From: Actinoplanes sandaracinus
GTDB taxonomy: Bacteria > Actinomycetota > Actinomycetes > Mycobacteriales > Micromonosporaceae
Assembly (NCBI RefSeq): GCF_030009775.1
Contig: NZ_JASCTH010000003.1
Location: 62,001 to 126,000, forward strand
Length of the DNA stretch: 64,000 nucleotides
Reading direction: 5' to 3'
The position numbers were made by a program, and so were the translations under genes. Of the stretch, positions 51,895 to 59,947 are shown piece after piece. The notes below the pieces were generated by a model. That model had not been told where the DNA came from and searched no databases. It saw nothing but the letters and a program-made list of their open reading frames with translations. The stretch's first letter is position 1. Each line of letters opens with the position of its first letter.

Positions 51895-53073
51895 ATGGCT
51901 GACGTGACGTCGACCTGGACCGAACCCTCGAACACCCCGCTGGCTCTGCTTCTGCTCGGCAAGGACACCGATCCGGCGAGCGAGCGCGGGGTGGACTGCC
52001 CCGGCGATCTGCCCGCTCCCAGCGACCCTGATCTGGTGGCCCGCGCCACCGCGGCCAAGGCGGCGCTCGGTTCCCGGGTGTTCGTCCTGGGGCACCACTA
52101 CCAGCGTGACGAGGTGATCCAGTTCGCCGATGTCACCGGTGACTCGTTCAAGCTCGCACAGCAGGCCGCCGCCCGGCCGGACGCGGAGTTCATCGTCTTC
52201 TGCGGTGTGCACTTCATGGCCGAGAGCGCGGACATCCTGACCAAGCCGGAGCAGCGGGTGATCCTGCCCGACCTGGCGGCCGGGTGCTCGATGGCCGACA
52301 TGGCGGTCCTCGGGCAGGTCGAGACGGCCTGGGAGCACTTCCAGGATCTCGGCATCACCGACCAGATCGTGCCCGTGACCTACATGAACTCCTCCGCCGA
52401 CATCAAGGGTTTCGTCGGGCGGAACTCCGGCGTGGTCTGCACCTCGTCCAACGCCAAGCGCGCCCTGGACTGGTCGTTCGAGCAGGGTTCGAAAGTGTTC
52501 TTCCTGCCCGACCAGCACCTCGGCCGCAACACCGCGGTCCTGGAGATGGGCTTCGAGCTGGACGACTGCGTCCTCTACGACCCGCACAAGCCGCAGGGCG
52601 GCCTGACCGCCGACCAGCTTCGCAACGCGAAGATGATCCTGTGGCGCGGGCACTGCTCGGTGCACGGCCGGTTCACCCTCGACAGCGTCCGCGAGGTCCG
52701 TGAGCGGGTCCCCGGCGTCAACGTGCTGGTGCACCCGGAGTGCCGCCACGACGTGGTCCGGGCGGCCGACTATGTCGGCTCGACCGAATACATCATCAAG
52801 GCGCTCGACGCCGCGCCCGCCGGTTCGGCGTGGGCGGTGGGCACCGAACTCAATCTGGTCCGCCGGATGGCCCTGGCCCACCCGGACAAGCAGATCATGT
52901 TCCTCGACCGGGCGGTCTGTTACTGCTCCACCATGAACCGGATCGACCTCCCCCACCTGGTGTGGACGCTGGAGGAGCTGGTCGCCGGCCGGGTGCCGAA
53001 CGTGATCACGGTCGACGAGAAGACCGCGCACGAGGCGCGGATCGCGCTCGACCAGATGCTCGCCTTGCCGTAA
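51895..53073 (+). CDS. nadA: quinolinate synthase A
   Basis: A 392-residue radical-free [4Fe-4S] enzyme making quinolinate from iminoaspartate and DHAP for NAD synthesis. Typical blocks: VFVLGHHYQRDEVIQFAD, VFCGVHFMAESADIL, NSSADIKGF, WRGHCSVHGRF and the end DRAVCYCSTMNRI. The cluster Cys candidates are in VFCGVHFM, GHCSVH and CYCS. ATG 51895 starts it. nadB and nadC are not adjacent. The cluster needs an assembly factor such as the nearby ErpA, an attractive link. Confidence 0.95.
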   Translation: MADVTSTWTEPSNTPLALLLLGKDTDPASERGVDCPGDLPAPSDPDLVARATAAKAALGSRVFVLGHHYQRDEVIQFADVTGDSFKLAQQAAARPDAEFIVFCGVHFMAESADILTKPEQRVILPDLAAGCSMADMAVLGQVETAWEHFQDLGITDQIVPVTYMNSSADIKGFVGRNSGVVCTSSNAKRALDWSFEQGSKVFFLPDQHLGRNTAVLEMGFELDDCVLYDPHKPQGGLTADQLRNAKMILWRGHCSVHGRFTLDSVREVRERVPGVNVLVHPECRHDVVRAADYVGSTEYIIKALDAAPAGSAWAVGTELNLVRRMALAHPDKQIMFLDRAVCYCSTMNRIDLPHLVWTLEELVAGRVPNVITVDEKTAHEARIALDQMLALP

Positions 53074-53090
53074 CGCTGTGTAGTCGCGCG

Positions 53091-53111
53091 AATCCACCCA
53101 CATGGTGGATT
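53091..53111 (+). terminator. nadA terminator
   Basis: 8-bp stem AATCCACC/GGTGGATT with a 5-nt loop, followed by TCTTAA, 18 bp after the nadA stop. Confidence 0.7.
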
Positions 53112-53281
53112 TCTTAAGTCGACCTTAGTCAACAGCATTTAAACGGCGTTTCACGCTCCGCCACGGCTGCCGTGGTTGTCACTCAGCGCTATGCTTCCCC
53201 GGTTGCAGAATCGGGTACCCCCGCCCGCGCTCTGCTTACTCGATCCTTGGGCGCACTCGTGCCCACCGGCTGGAGGTTACG

Positions 53282-54637
53282 TTGACCGACGATGTCCTGA
53301 TCGTGCACGGCGGTACGCCGCTGCAGGGGCAGATCCGGGTCCGTGGCGCCAAAAATCTCGTCTCCAAGGCCATGGTCGCCGCTCTGCTCGGTGAGTCACC
53401 CAGCCGCCTCTTCGACGTTCCGCGGATCCGTGACGTGGAGGTGGTCAGCGGGCTGCTCGAACTGCACGGTGTGAAGGTCACCGCCGGCGTCGAGGACGGC
53501 GAGCTGGTGATGGACCCCACCAACGTGGAGAGCGCCAGCACCGACGAGATCAACGTGCACGCGGGCTCGAGCCGGATTCCGATCCTGCTCTGCGGCCCGT
53601 TGCTGCACCGCCTCGGCCACGCGTTCATCCCGGATCTGGGCGGCTGCCACATCGGCCCCCGCCCGATCGACTTCCACATCAAGGCGCTGCGCGAGTTCGG
53701 CGCGGTCGTCGACAAGACGCCCGAGGGCATGCACCTGAGTGCCCCGAACGGCCTGCACGGCGCCAAGCTGGAACTGCCGTACCCGAGCGTCGGCGCCACC
53801 GAGCAGGTGCTGCTCACCGCGGTCCGCGCGGAGGGCGTCACCGAGCTGCGCAACGCGGCCATCGAGCCGGAGATCATGGACCTCATCTGCATCCTGCAGA
53901 AGATGGGCGCGATCATCACGGTGCACACCGACCGGGTCATCGAGATCCAGGGCGTCCCCCGGCTGTACGGCTACGAGCACAAGCCGATCCCGGACCGGAT
54001 CGAGGCCGCCAGCTGGGCGGCGGCCGCGCTCGCCACCCGTGGCGAGATCGAGGTGCTGGGCGCCCGCCAGGCCGACATGATGACGTTCCTGAACGTCTTC
54101 CGGTCCATCGGCGGCGAGCTGAAGATCACCGACGACCGGGTGGCCCGCAACGGTGTGAGCGGCGCCCAGGGCGGCATCAAGTTCTGGCACCCGGGCGGCG
54201 AGCTGAAAGCCGTCGCGCTGGAGACCGACGTGCACCCCGGTTTCATGACCGACTGGCAGCAGCCCCTGGTCGTCGCCCTGACCCAGGCACGCGGCATCTC
54301 GATCATGCACGAGACGGTGTACGAGCAGCGGCTCGGCTACACCGAGGCGCTGAACCAGATGGGCGCCACCATCCAGGTCTACCGGGACTGCCTGGGCGGC
54401 ACCCCGTGCCGGTTCGGCCGCCGCAACTTCATGCACTCCGCGGTGATCGCCGGCCCGTCCAAGCTGCACGCCGCCGATCTGGTCATCCCCGACCTGCGGG
54501 CCGGTTTCGCGCACCTGATCGCGGCTCTGGCCGCCGAGGGCACCTCGCGGGTCTACGGGGTGGAGCTGATCAAGCGCGGCTACGAGGACTTCGAAGGCAA
54601 GCTGGCCGCTCTCGGCGCCCACGTCGAACGTCCCTGA
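53282..54637 (+). CDS. murA: UDP-N-acetylglucosamine 1-carboxyvinyltransferase
   Basis: The first committed step of peptidoglycan synthesis: transfer of enolpyruvate from PEP to UDP-GlcNAc. 451 residues. RVRGAKNLVSKAMVAALL holds the catalytic Lys-Asn; LGGCHIGPRPIDFHI holds C122, the site fosfomycin alkylates in sensitive enzymes (Cys kept, not Asp); PDLRAGFAHLIAALAAEG is the C-terminal block. The start is TTG 53282 after GGAGG. No other wall gene is adjacent. The 209-bp leader has no clear regulatory element. Confidence 0.95.
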   Translation: MTDDVLIVHGGTPLQGQIRVRGAKNLVSKAMVAALLGESPSRLFDVPRIRDVEVVSGLLELHGVKVTAGVEDGELVMDPTNVESASTDEINVHAGSSRIPILLCGPLLHRLGHAFIPDLGGCHIGPRPIDFHIKALREFGAVVDKTPEGMHLSAPNGLHGAKLELPYPSVGATEQVLLTAVRAEGVTELRNAAIEPEIMDLICILQKMGAIITVHTDRVIEIQGVPRLYGYEHKPIPDRIEAASWAAAALATRGEIEVLGARQADMMTFLNVFRSIGGELKITDDRVARNGVSGAQGGIKFWHPGGELKAVALETDVHPGFMTDWQQPLVVALTQARGISIMHETVYEQRLGYTEALNQMGATIQVYRDCLGGTPCRFGRRNFMHSAVIAGPSKLHAADLVIPDLRAGFAHLIAALAAEGTSRVYGVELIKRGYEDFEGKLAALGAHVERP

Positions 54638-54656
54638 TCCTGCTCTGATCCTGCTC
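54635..54656. repeat. 11-bp tandem duplication at the murA stop
   Basis: TGATCCTGCTC repeated twice, starting with the murA stop codon, followed by a partial third unit. A small case of the 3'-end duplication seen elsewhere in this window. Confidence 0.85.
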
Positions 54657-54679
54657 TGATCTGCGATTTAGTCACGATC

Positions 54680-54710
54680 AACGGCGCGGTGTGTGACACA
54701 CCGCGCCGTT
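54680..54710 (+). terminator. murA terminator-like palindrome
   Basis: 15-bp perfect arms (54680-54694 with 54696-54710) around a single central base. It is 43 bp after the murA stop and 16 bp before the DUF3043 start. Confidence 0.8.
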
Positions 54711-54726
54711 TGGCTACGCTTCTGAC

Positions 54727-55344
54727 GTGTCCCCGCTGTTTCGCCGCAAGTCAGCCGACGTCGCCTCCGCTCCCGAGGAGCAGGCGGTGATCGCCGCCGA
54801 GCCTCGCCCCAAGGGCTACACCCCCAGCAAGAAAGAGCTGGGTGTGGTCACGCCGAAACGGACCGCCCAGGGCCGCCGGGTGCAGGATCCCGCGCCGGCC
54901 AACCGCAAAGAGGCCTACAAGCAGCTCCGTGAGCGGCAGCGGGCCGAGCGGGCCGAGGCGTCCGAGGGCATGCGCAACGGTGACGAGCGTTACCTTCTCG
55001 CCCGCGACCGGGGCCCGGAGCGGTCCCTGGTCCGTGACATCGTCGACTCCCGCCGCACCGCCGGGTCCTACTTCATCGGTGGCGCGGTCGTCGTGCTGAT
55101 CGGCTCCTCGGTCGCGATCCCGATCGTGCGGACCGCCAGCAACGTGCTCTGGGCCGGCCTGGCGCTGGCCGTCCTCATCGACAGCGTCTTCATCAGCCGC
55201 CGCATCAAGAAGCAGATCACCGCCCGCTTCCCGGACACGACGCAGAAGCTGGGATCGCTCTACTTCTACGGGATCATGCGCGGCCTGACCTTCCGCCGCA
55301 TGCGGGTCCCCAAGCCGAAGGTCGAGCTCGGCGCCACCGTCTGA
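54727..55344 (+). CDS. DUF3043 family membrane protein
   Basis: A 205-residue protein of unknown function that I recognise as DUF3043: charged N-terminal half with KGYTPSKKELGVVTPKR and RKEAYKQLRERQRAERAEA, RYLLARDRGPERSLVRDIVDSRR, then two transmembrane helices (about 118-140 and 144-160) and a basic C-terminus. GTG 54727. The family is found across actinobacteria and has no known role; the charged N-terminus would be cytosolic. Confidence 0.85.
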   Translation: MSPLFRRKSADVASAPEEQAVIAAEPRPKGYTPSKKELGVVTPKRTAQGRRVQDPAPANRKEAYKQLRERQRAERAEASEGMRNGDERYLLARDRGPERSLVRDIVDSRRTAGSYFIGGAVVVLIGSSVAIPIVRTASNVLWAGLALAVLIDSVFISRRIKKQITARFPDTTQKLGSLYFYGIMRGLTFRRMRVPKPKVELGATV

Positions 55345-55357
55345 CCCGGCCGCGACA

Positions 55358-55409
55358 AAGAGCGTGTGAAGGTCGAGGCGCGGATCGCGCCCGAGCCTCA
55401 CACGCTCTT
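55358..55409. terminator. bidirectional terminator between DUF3043 and azlD
   Basis: 12-bp perfect outer stem (AAGAGCGTGTGA with its complement), with further pairing inside (GGCGCG/CGCGCC), between two convergent genes. Confidence 0.85.
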
Positions 55410-55412
55410 CCG

Positions 55413-55721
55413 TTATGCGACGCCGGCCAGGCGGAGCAGGCCCGCCACCGCGGCGGCGGCCAGCACGACCACGACGAACGGGGCCTTCTGCCAGGCCAGC
55501 AGGCCGCCGACCAGCACGCCGGCCGGGCGGGCGAGGCCGGCGAACTCGCTGCCGGCCATCAGCGCGGCCGTACCGGCCAGCGCCGTCAGCAGCGCGGTCG
55601 CCGCCATCGGCAGCATCCGCTGCAACGAGTCGGAGAGTTCCAGGCGGTCGCGCAGGAGCACGCCGCTGAGCCGGAAGGCGTAGGTGCCCACGGCCAGTGC
55701 CACGATCGCGGCGATCAGCAT
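55413..55721 (-). CDS. azlD: AzlD-family branched-chain amino acid exporter subunit
   Basis: A 102-residue four-helix membrane protein, the small partner of AzlC in the LIV-E exporter family. MLIAAIVALAVGTYAFRLSGV at the N-terminus and LPMAATALLTALAGTAALM are typical. It overlaps the azlC stop by 7 bp, so the two are translated together. The pair exports branched-chain amino acids or analogues; the specific substrate is not predicted. Confidence 0.9.
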   Translation of the reverse strand: MLIAAIVALAVGTYAFRLSGVLLRDRLELSDSLQRMLPMAATALLTALAGTAALMAGSEFAGLARPAGVLVGGLLAWQKAPFVVVVLAAAAVAGLLRLAGVA

Positions 55722-56500
55722 GACGCCTCCTTCGGCTCGGTCGTCTTCTCGACCTGGTCAGCGGCTTCGGGGGTCGACGGCGGAGCCGGGTCTCGGCGAG
55801 CCGGGTCTCGGCGAGCCGGGTCTCGGCGAGCCGGGTCTCGGCGAGCCGGGCGCAGGAGCACCAGCAGGCCGAGCAGGGCGCACATGACCGGGAGGCCGGC
55901 AGGCAGCACCGGGGTGAGCAGCACCGCCACGGCCGCGCCGGTCAGGGCGACGAGCCGGGTGCCGCGGTCGCGCAGGGACGGCAGGATCAGGGCGATCAGG
56001 CCGGCCGGAAAGGCGGCGTCGAGGCCGAGCGCGTCCGGGTCGCCGGTGGCCCCGCCGAGCAGCACACCGAGGACTACTCCGGTGTTCCAGGTCACGAAGA
56101 TGGTGGCGCCGACCAGCCAGTAGACGCGGCGACGGGCGGCGGGCGACGACTCGGCGAGGGCGAAGGCGACGGTTTCGTCGGTCATCAGGTGGCTGCCGAC
56201 GAGACGGTCCCGCCAGCGGGCGCCGAGGGTGTCGGCCACGGCCAGGCCGAACGGCAGGTGCCGGGCGTTGAGCAGGAGGCCGGCGACGACGGCGGCGATC
56301 GGGTTGCCGGCCGCCAGCAGGCCGACCGCCAGGAACTGGGCGCCACCGGCGAAGATCAGCACCGACATGACGACCGGGACCCAGGCGGGTAGGCCGTACG
56401 CGATGGTGATGGCGCCGAAGGACGCGCCGACCGCGAGCGTGGCGGCGGCCAGTGCCCCGATGTCACGGGGCCGAGCCTTCGTTCGATATAACGTCCCCAT
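55715..56500 (-). CDS. azlC: AzlC-family branched-chain amino acid permease, with repeat tail
   Basis: A 261-residue integral membrane protein. FGAITIAYGLPAWVPVVMSVLIFAGGAQF and NARHLPFGLAVADTLG are AzlC signatures. I start at ATG 56500; the longer frame from 56521 covers the operator. The C-terminal tail has four ARRDP units (15-bp DNA repeat) followed by an acidic end, and is not part of the transporter fold. Divergent from an XRE-cupin regulator, with two dyads in the gap. Confidence 0.9.
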   Translation of the reverse strand: MGTLYRTKARPRDIGALAAATLAVGASFGAITIAYGLPAWVPVVMSVLIFAGGAQFLAVGLLAAGNPIAAVVAGLLLNARHLPFGLAVADTLGARWRDRLVGSHLMTDETVAFALAESSPAARRRVYWLVGATIFVTWNTGVVLGVLLGGATGDPDALGLDAAFPAGLIALILPSLRDRGTRLVALTGAAVAVLLTPVLPAGLPVMCALLGLLVLLRPARRDPARRDPARRDPARRDPAPPSTPEAADQVEKTTEPKEASC

Positions 56501-56501
56501 A

Positions 56502-56517
56502 GTTCGAAATATTGAAC
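56502..56517. promoter_or_regulatory. probable XRE operator, site 1
   Basis: GTTC-N8-GAAC dyad directly upstream of azlC. A related word (GTTCGATATAAC) occurs within azlC at 56481. Confidence 0.6.
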
Positions 56518-56529
56518 GCACTCAGCGGT

Positions 56530-56545
56530 GTTCGTCAAACCGAAC
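56530..56545. promoter_or_regulatory. probable XRE operator, site 2
   Basis: GTTCG-N6-CGAAC dyad, 28 bp from site 1, sharing its GTTC/GAAC half-sites, in the azlC/regulator gap. Confidence 0.6.
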
Positions 56546-56566
56546 AACCTGATCGATGGAGCGAAC

Positions 56567-57124
56567 ATGCATCAGCCGGCACCGCCGCTGGCCGTCATCG
56601 CCGCAGCCGTGCGCCGCGAGCGCGACCGGGCCGGGCTGTCCCTGACCGAGCTGGCCCGGCGGGCCGGACTGGCCAAGTCGACGCTCTCCCAACTGGAGTC
56701 CGGTACCGGCAACCCGAGCATCGAGACGTTGTGGGCGCTCGGCGTCGCGCTCGGCGTCCCGTTCAGCCGGCTGGTCGAGCCGCCGCCGTCCCCGGTCCGG
56801 GTCGTGCGGGCCGGCAGCAGCCCGCGGGTGCGCGCCGAGGGCGCCGACTTCTACGGCACGCTGCTGTCAGCGGGAGCGCCGCACACCCGGCGCGACATCT
56901 ACGTCCTGGAACTGGAGCCGGGCGCCCGACGCGACGCCCAGCCGCACATCCCGGGCAGCGTCGAGCACATGATGGTGTCCGCCGGCCGGATCAGGACCGG
57001 CCCGGTCGACGAACTGGTCGAGGTCGGGCCCGGCGACTATGTGACCTTCCCCGGTGACGTGCCGCACAGCTACGAGGCGCTGGAGCCCGGCTCCTGGGCG
57101 ATCCTGGTCATGGAACACCGCTAA
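56567..57124 (+). CDS. XRE-family regulator with C-terminal cupin domain
   Basis: A 185-residue regulator. Helix-turn-helix at about 10-60 (LSLTELARRAGLAKSTLSQLE), then a cupin domain (about 100-180, HIPGSVEHMMVSAGRI and GDYVTFPGDVPHSYEAL) likely to bind a small ligand, perhaps an amino acid. Start ATG 56567 has TGGAG before it; an earlier ATG at 56528 overlaps the operator. It is divergent from azlCD and presumably controls amino acid export. Confidence 0.9.
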   Translation: MHQPAPPLAVIAAAVRRERDRAGLSLTELARRAGLAKSTLSQLESGTGNPSIETLWALGVALGVPFSRLVEPPPSPVRVVRAGSSPRVRAEGADFYGTLLSAGAPHTRRDIYVLELEPGARRDAQPHIPGSVEHMMVSAGRIRTGPVDELVEVGPGDYVTFPGDVPHSYEALEPGSWAILVMEHR

Positions 57125-57216
57125 GCAGTGCACCCAGCGACGCCGCCGTCCCATTCCAATCTTGTGGAGTTCCACGATGGCGGTGCGCAGCAAAACGACA
57201 AGATCGCGGAATGTGT

Positions 57217-58167
57217 CTAGCGTTCGGCGTACAGCCGCGCCACCACGTCCTCGATGTCCGGTTCGACCACCGACAGGTCACGCACGGGCACGGCAGCGAC
57301 CAGCCCGGCGACCGCGACGCCGGCCGTCGTGGAGTCCAGCGTGAAGGTCACCCGGTGACCATTGGCGGTCACGGCGGTGAGATCCGCGCCGGGCAGCGCG
57401 AACCCGTCCGGCAGTGGCTTCTCCAGGTCGGCGACGAGGGTGCGGCGGGAGCCGTACCGGGTGTGCAGAGCCTCGATGCTGCCGTCGTGCACCACCCGGC
57501 CGTGGTCGATCACCACCAGCCGCTCGCAGAGACGCTCGATGTCGGCCAGGTCGTGCGTGGTCAGCACCAGCGTCACGTCACCGGTCGCGCCCAGCTCCGC
57601 CAGGAACGACCGGACCGCCTGCTTGCTCACCACGTCCAGGCCGATCGTCGGCTCGTCCAGGAACAGCACCTCCGGGCCGTGCAGCAGGGCGGCGGTCAGC
57701 TCGCCGCGCATCCGCTGCCCCAGCGACAGCTGCCGGACCGGGGTGTCCAGGAACTCGTCGAGGTCGAGCAGATCGCGGCAGCGCTTCAGCCTGGACGCGT
57801 GGTCGGCGGCCGGCACCCGGTAGATGTGCCGGAGCAACTGGAACGACTCCCGCAACGGCAGGTCCCACCAGAGCTGCGAGCGCTGACCGAAGACCACGCC
57901 GATCCGCAGCGCCAGCTTCGTGCGCTGCGGGACGGGGGTCAGGCCGCACACCGACACCTCACCCGACGAGGGCGTCAGCACACCGGTGAGCATCTTCAGG
58001 GTCGTCGACTTGCCGGCGCCGTTCGGGCCGATGTAGCCGACCATCTCGCCACGATCGATGGTGAGGCTCACACCGTCCACGGCCGCGACAGTTCGCTTCT
58101 TTCGCCGGAAACGGCTCGCTTTCACCCGTACCGTGAAGTCTTTTCTGAGATCTTTCATTTTGATCAT
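57217..58167 (-). CDS. ABC transporter ATP-binding protein (ABC-2 exporter, NatA-like)
   Basis: A 316-residue ATPase. Walker A GPNGAGKST, Q-loop in VVFGQRSQLWWDLP, signature LSLGQRMRGELTAALLH, Walker B EVLFLDEPTIGLD and the switch TTHDL. The C-terminal extension (about 240-316) is typical of ABC-2 families handling lipids, antibiotics or polymers. ATG 58167 overlaps the permease stop (ATGA). Substrate is unknown; the neighbouring giant Pro/Gly-rich gene is divergent. Confidence 0.93.
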   Translation of the reverse strand: MIKMKDLRKDFTVRVKASRFRRKKRTVAAVDGVSLTIDRGEMVGYIGPNGAGKSTTLKMLTGVLTPSSGEVSVCGLTPVPQRTKLALRIGVVFGQRSQLWWDLPLRESFQLLRHIYRVPAADHASRLKRCRDLLDLDEFLDTPVRQLSLGQRMRGELTAALLHGPEVLFLDEPTIGLDVVSKQAVRSFLAELGATGDVTLVLTTHDLADIERLCERLVVIDHGRVVHDGSIEALHTRYGSRRTLVADLEKPLPDGFALPGADLTAVTANGHRVTFTLDSTTAGVAVAGLVAAVPVRDLSVVEPDIEDVVARLYAER

Positions 58168-58964
58168 GAGCCGGTGCTCCGATATTGGCGGATGCCGGCT
58201 CGCCAGACGCCGGCGGCGATCGCCGCCGCGACGGCCGCGACCAGCGGGGACAGGAATCCGGCCCAGGCCGGCAGGCCGAGCGGATCGGGGCGGCCGAGCA
58301 GCGCCAGCGCCGGCTGGTAGGCGACGAACCCGAACCCGAGGGCGTACGCGAACAGGTTGCGGAACCAACCGCCGTAAACCGAGATGGGGTACGAGGTGAA
58401 GTCACGCCCGCCATAGGTGAACGCCGCCCCGATCTCCCCGGAGTCCACCCACCAGAACGCCAGGCTCGCGCTGAGCACGAAGATCGACCCGAAGAAGACC
58501 GTCGCCGCCAGCGGGGTCAGCACCACCAGCAGCACCCGCGCCGCCGTCCAGTCGATGTCGTTGGCGGCGACGGCCAGGCCCAGCACGACGAACCCGAACA
58601 CCACCCGCAGCGCCTTACGGACCGGGATGTCCATCAGCAGCAGCTGCGGCAGCGCCGCCAGCGGCCGGACCAGCACCGCGTCCAGAGTGCCGGCCCGCAC
58701 GTAGTTCTTGAGCCGGTCCACGTTGCCGACCAGGAAGTCGGCCAGCGCGAACCCGGCCGAACTCAGCCCGACGATCAGCACCGCCTCGCGCAGCGAGAAC
58801 CCGCCGACCGCCGGCGTGGCCCGGAACAGCACCAGCACCGTCAGCACGTCGAAGACGGTCGCGCCCACATTGCCGAACAGTTCGACCATGAACGAGACGC
58901 GGTAGGCCACCGCCGACCGGAACTGGGCGGCCGCCAGAGCGGAATAGGGACGCCAGTCACCCAC
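58164..58964 (-). CDS. ABC-2 type permease, subunit 2
   Basis: A 266-residue six-helix permease of the DUF990/ABC-2 type: YRVSFMVELFGNVGATVFDVLT at the start and LVRPLAALPQLLLMDIPVRKA in a cytosolic loop. It overlaps the first permease gene by 8 bp and the ATPase gene by 4 bp. Two distinct permeases imply a heterodimeric channel. Confidence 0.9.
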   Translation of the reverse strand: MGDWRPYSALAAAQFRSAVAYRVSFMVELFGNVGATVFDVLTVLVLFRATPAVGGFSLREAVLIVGLSSAGFALADFLVGNVDRLKNYVRAGTLDAVLVRPLAALPQLLLMDIPVRKALRVVFGFVVLGLAVAANDIDWTAARVLLVVLTPLAATVFFGSIFVLSASLAFWWVDSGEIGAAFTYGGRDFTSYPISVYGGWFRNLFAYALGFGFVAYQPALALLGRPDPLGLPAWAGFLSPLVAAVAAAIAAGVWRAGIRQYRSTGS

Positions 58965-59817
58965 CCTGCACCACCAGGCGCCGCTCGGCCCGCCGCTGCA
59001 CCAGCGCGGCCAGCGCCAGGATCAGCACCGCCCACCCCACCTGCACCGCCACCAGGCCGGCCTGCAACGCCGGGCCGTCCCGCTCGGCGATCACGTCCAA
59101 CGGCGTCTGCAACAGGCTCGGCAGCGGCGTCGCCGCCCACAGGACCACCACGAACTCGGCCGGGAGAAGGCGCAACGGGAAATAGAGGCCGCCCAGCACC
59201 CCCGAGCCGAGAGTCCACAACATGATCGGGCCGCGGGCGTCCTGCAGCCAGTACGCGGACGCGTTCACCACGTACCGGCAGCCGAAACAGATGATCACCG
59301 CGAGCAGCACGGACAGCGCGAACAACGGGACCGTCTGCCAGCGCTGCGGCGTGTGCAACGGGAAGAACAGCGCGCCGGCCAGCAGTGGCGGGGCGAACCT
59401 GGTGAGCATGGCGTAGAGCGCCCGGCCCAGATCGGCGGCCAGATAGCCGGTCACCGGGCCGATCGGACGTAACAGGTCGGCCGCGATGTCACCACTACGG
59501 ATCCGATCGGCGAGTTCCGTCCAACCCCAGATACCAATGACACTGAGTAGACCTTGACCGACCCAGACGTAGGTGGCCAGCTGCTCGGCGCCGTACCCCG
59601 CCGGCCGTTGCCCGACAGCCTCGGCGGCCACCGCCAGCAGCACGTAACAGCGGAGGAAGCCGAACACGATGTTGGTGAACGTTCCGGCTATGGTGGCTTG
59701 GCGGTAGGTCGAGTATCGCCGGAAACCCGACCCGATCAGCGCGCCGAAAGTTGTGACCCAGGCGCGGAACGGACCTATTCGAGAGATCGTCGGCACGCTG
59801 GCGTCTCGCTGGTCCAC
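58957..59817 (-). CDS. ABC-2 type permease, subunit 1
   Basis: A 286-residue permease related to the next subunit: STYRQATIAGTFTNIVFGFLRC near the start, TELADRIRSGDIAADLLRPIGP in the loop (same DLLRP-type motif as subunit 2), and LWAATPLPSLLQTPLDVIAE. GTG 59817; SD-like AAAGGAG precedes it. First gene of the operon permease-permease-ATPase. Confidence 0.9.
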   Translation of the reverse strand: MDQRDASVPTISRIGPFRAWVTTFGALIGSGFRRYSTYRQATIAGTFTNIVFGFLRCYVLLAVAAEAVGQRPAGYGAEQLATYVWVGQGLLSVIGIWGWTELADRIRSGDIAADLLRPIGPVTGYLAADLGRALYAMLTRFAPPLLAGALFFPLHTPQRWQTVPLFALSVLLAVIICFGCRYVVNASAYWLQDARGPIMLWTLGSGVLGGLYFPLRLLPAEFVVVLWAATPLPSLLQTPLDVIAERDGPALQAGLVAVQVGWAVLILALAALVQRRAERRLVVQGG

Positions 59818-59947
59818 GCCGTTAATCTCCTTTCGAATCCCCGCAACGGAGCCGGGTGACTCTACGCGGGGTCCCCGGGCCGGCGCGGCTCATTTTCTGA
59901 CAGGTGGAGTTCGCCGTGACGGAGCGTTGCCATTCGACGGGCCACCC

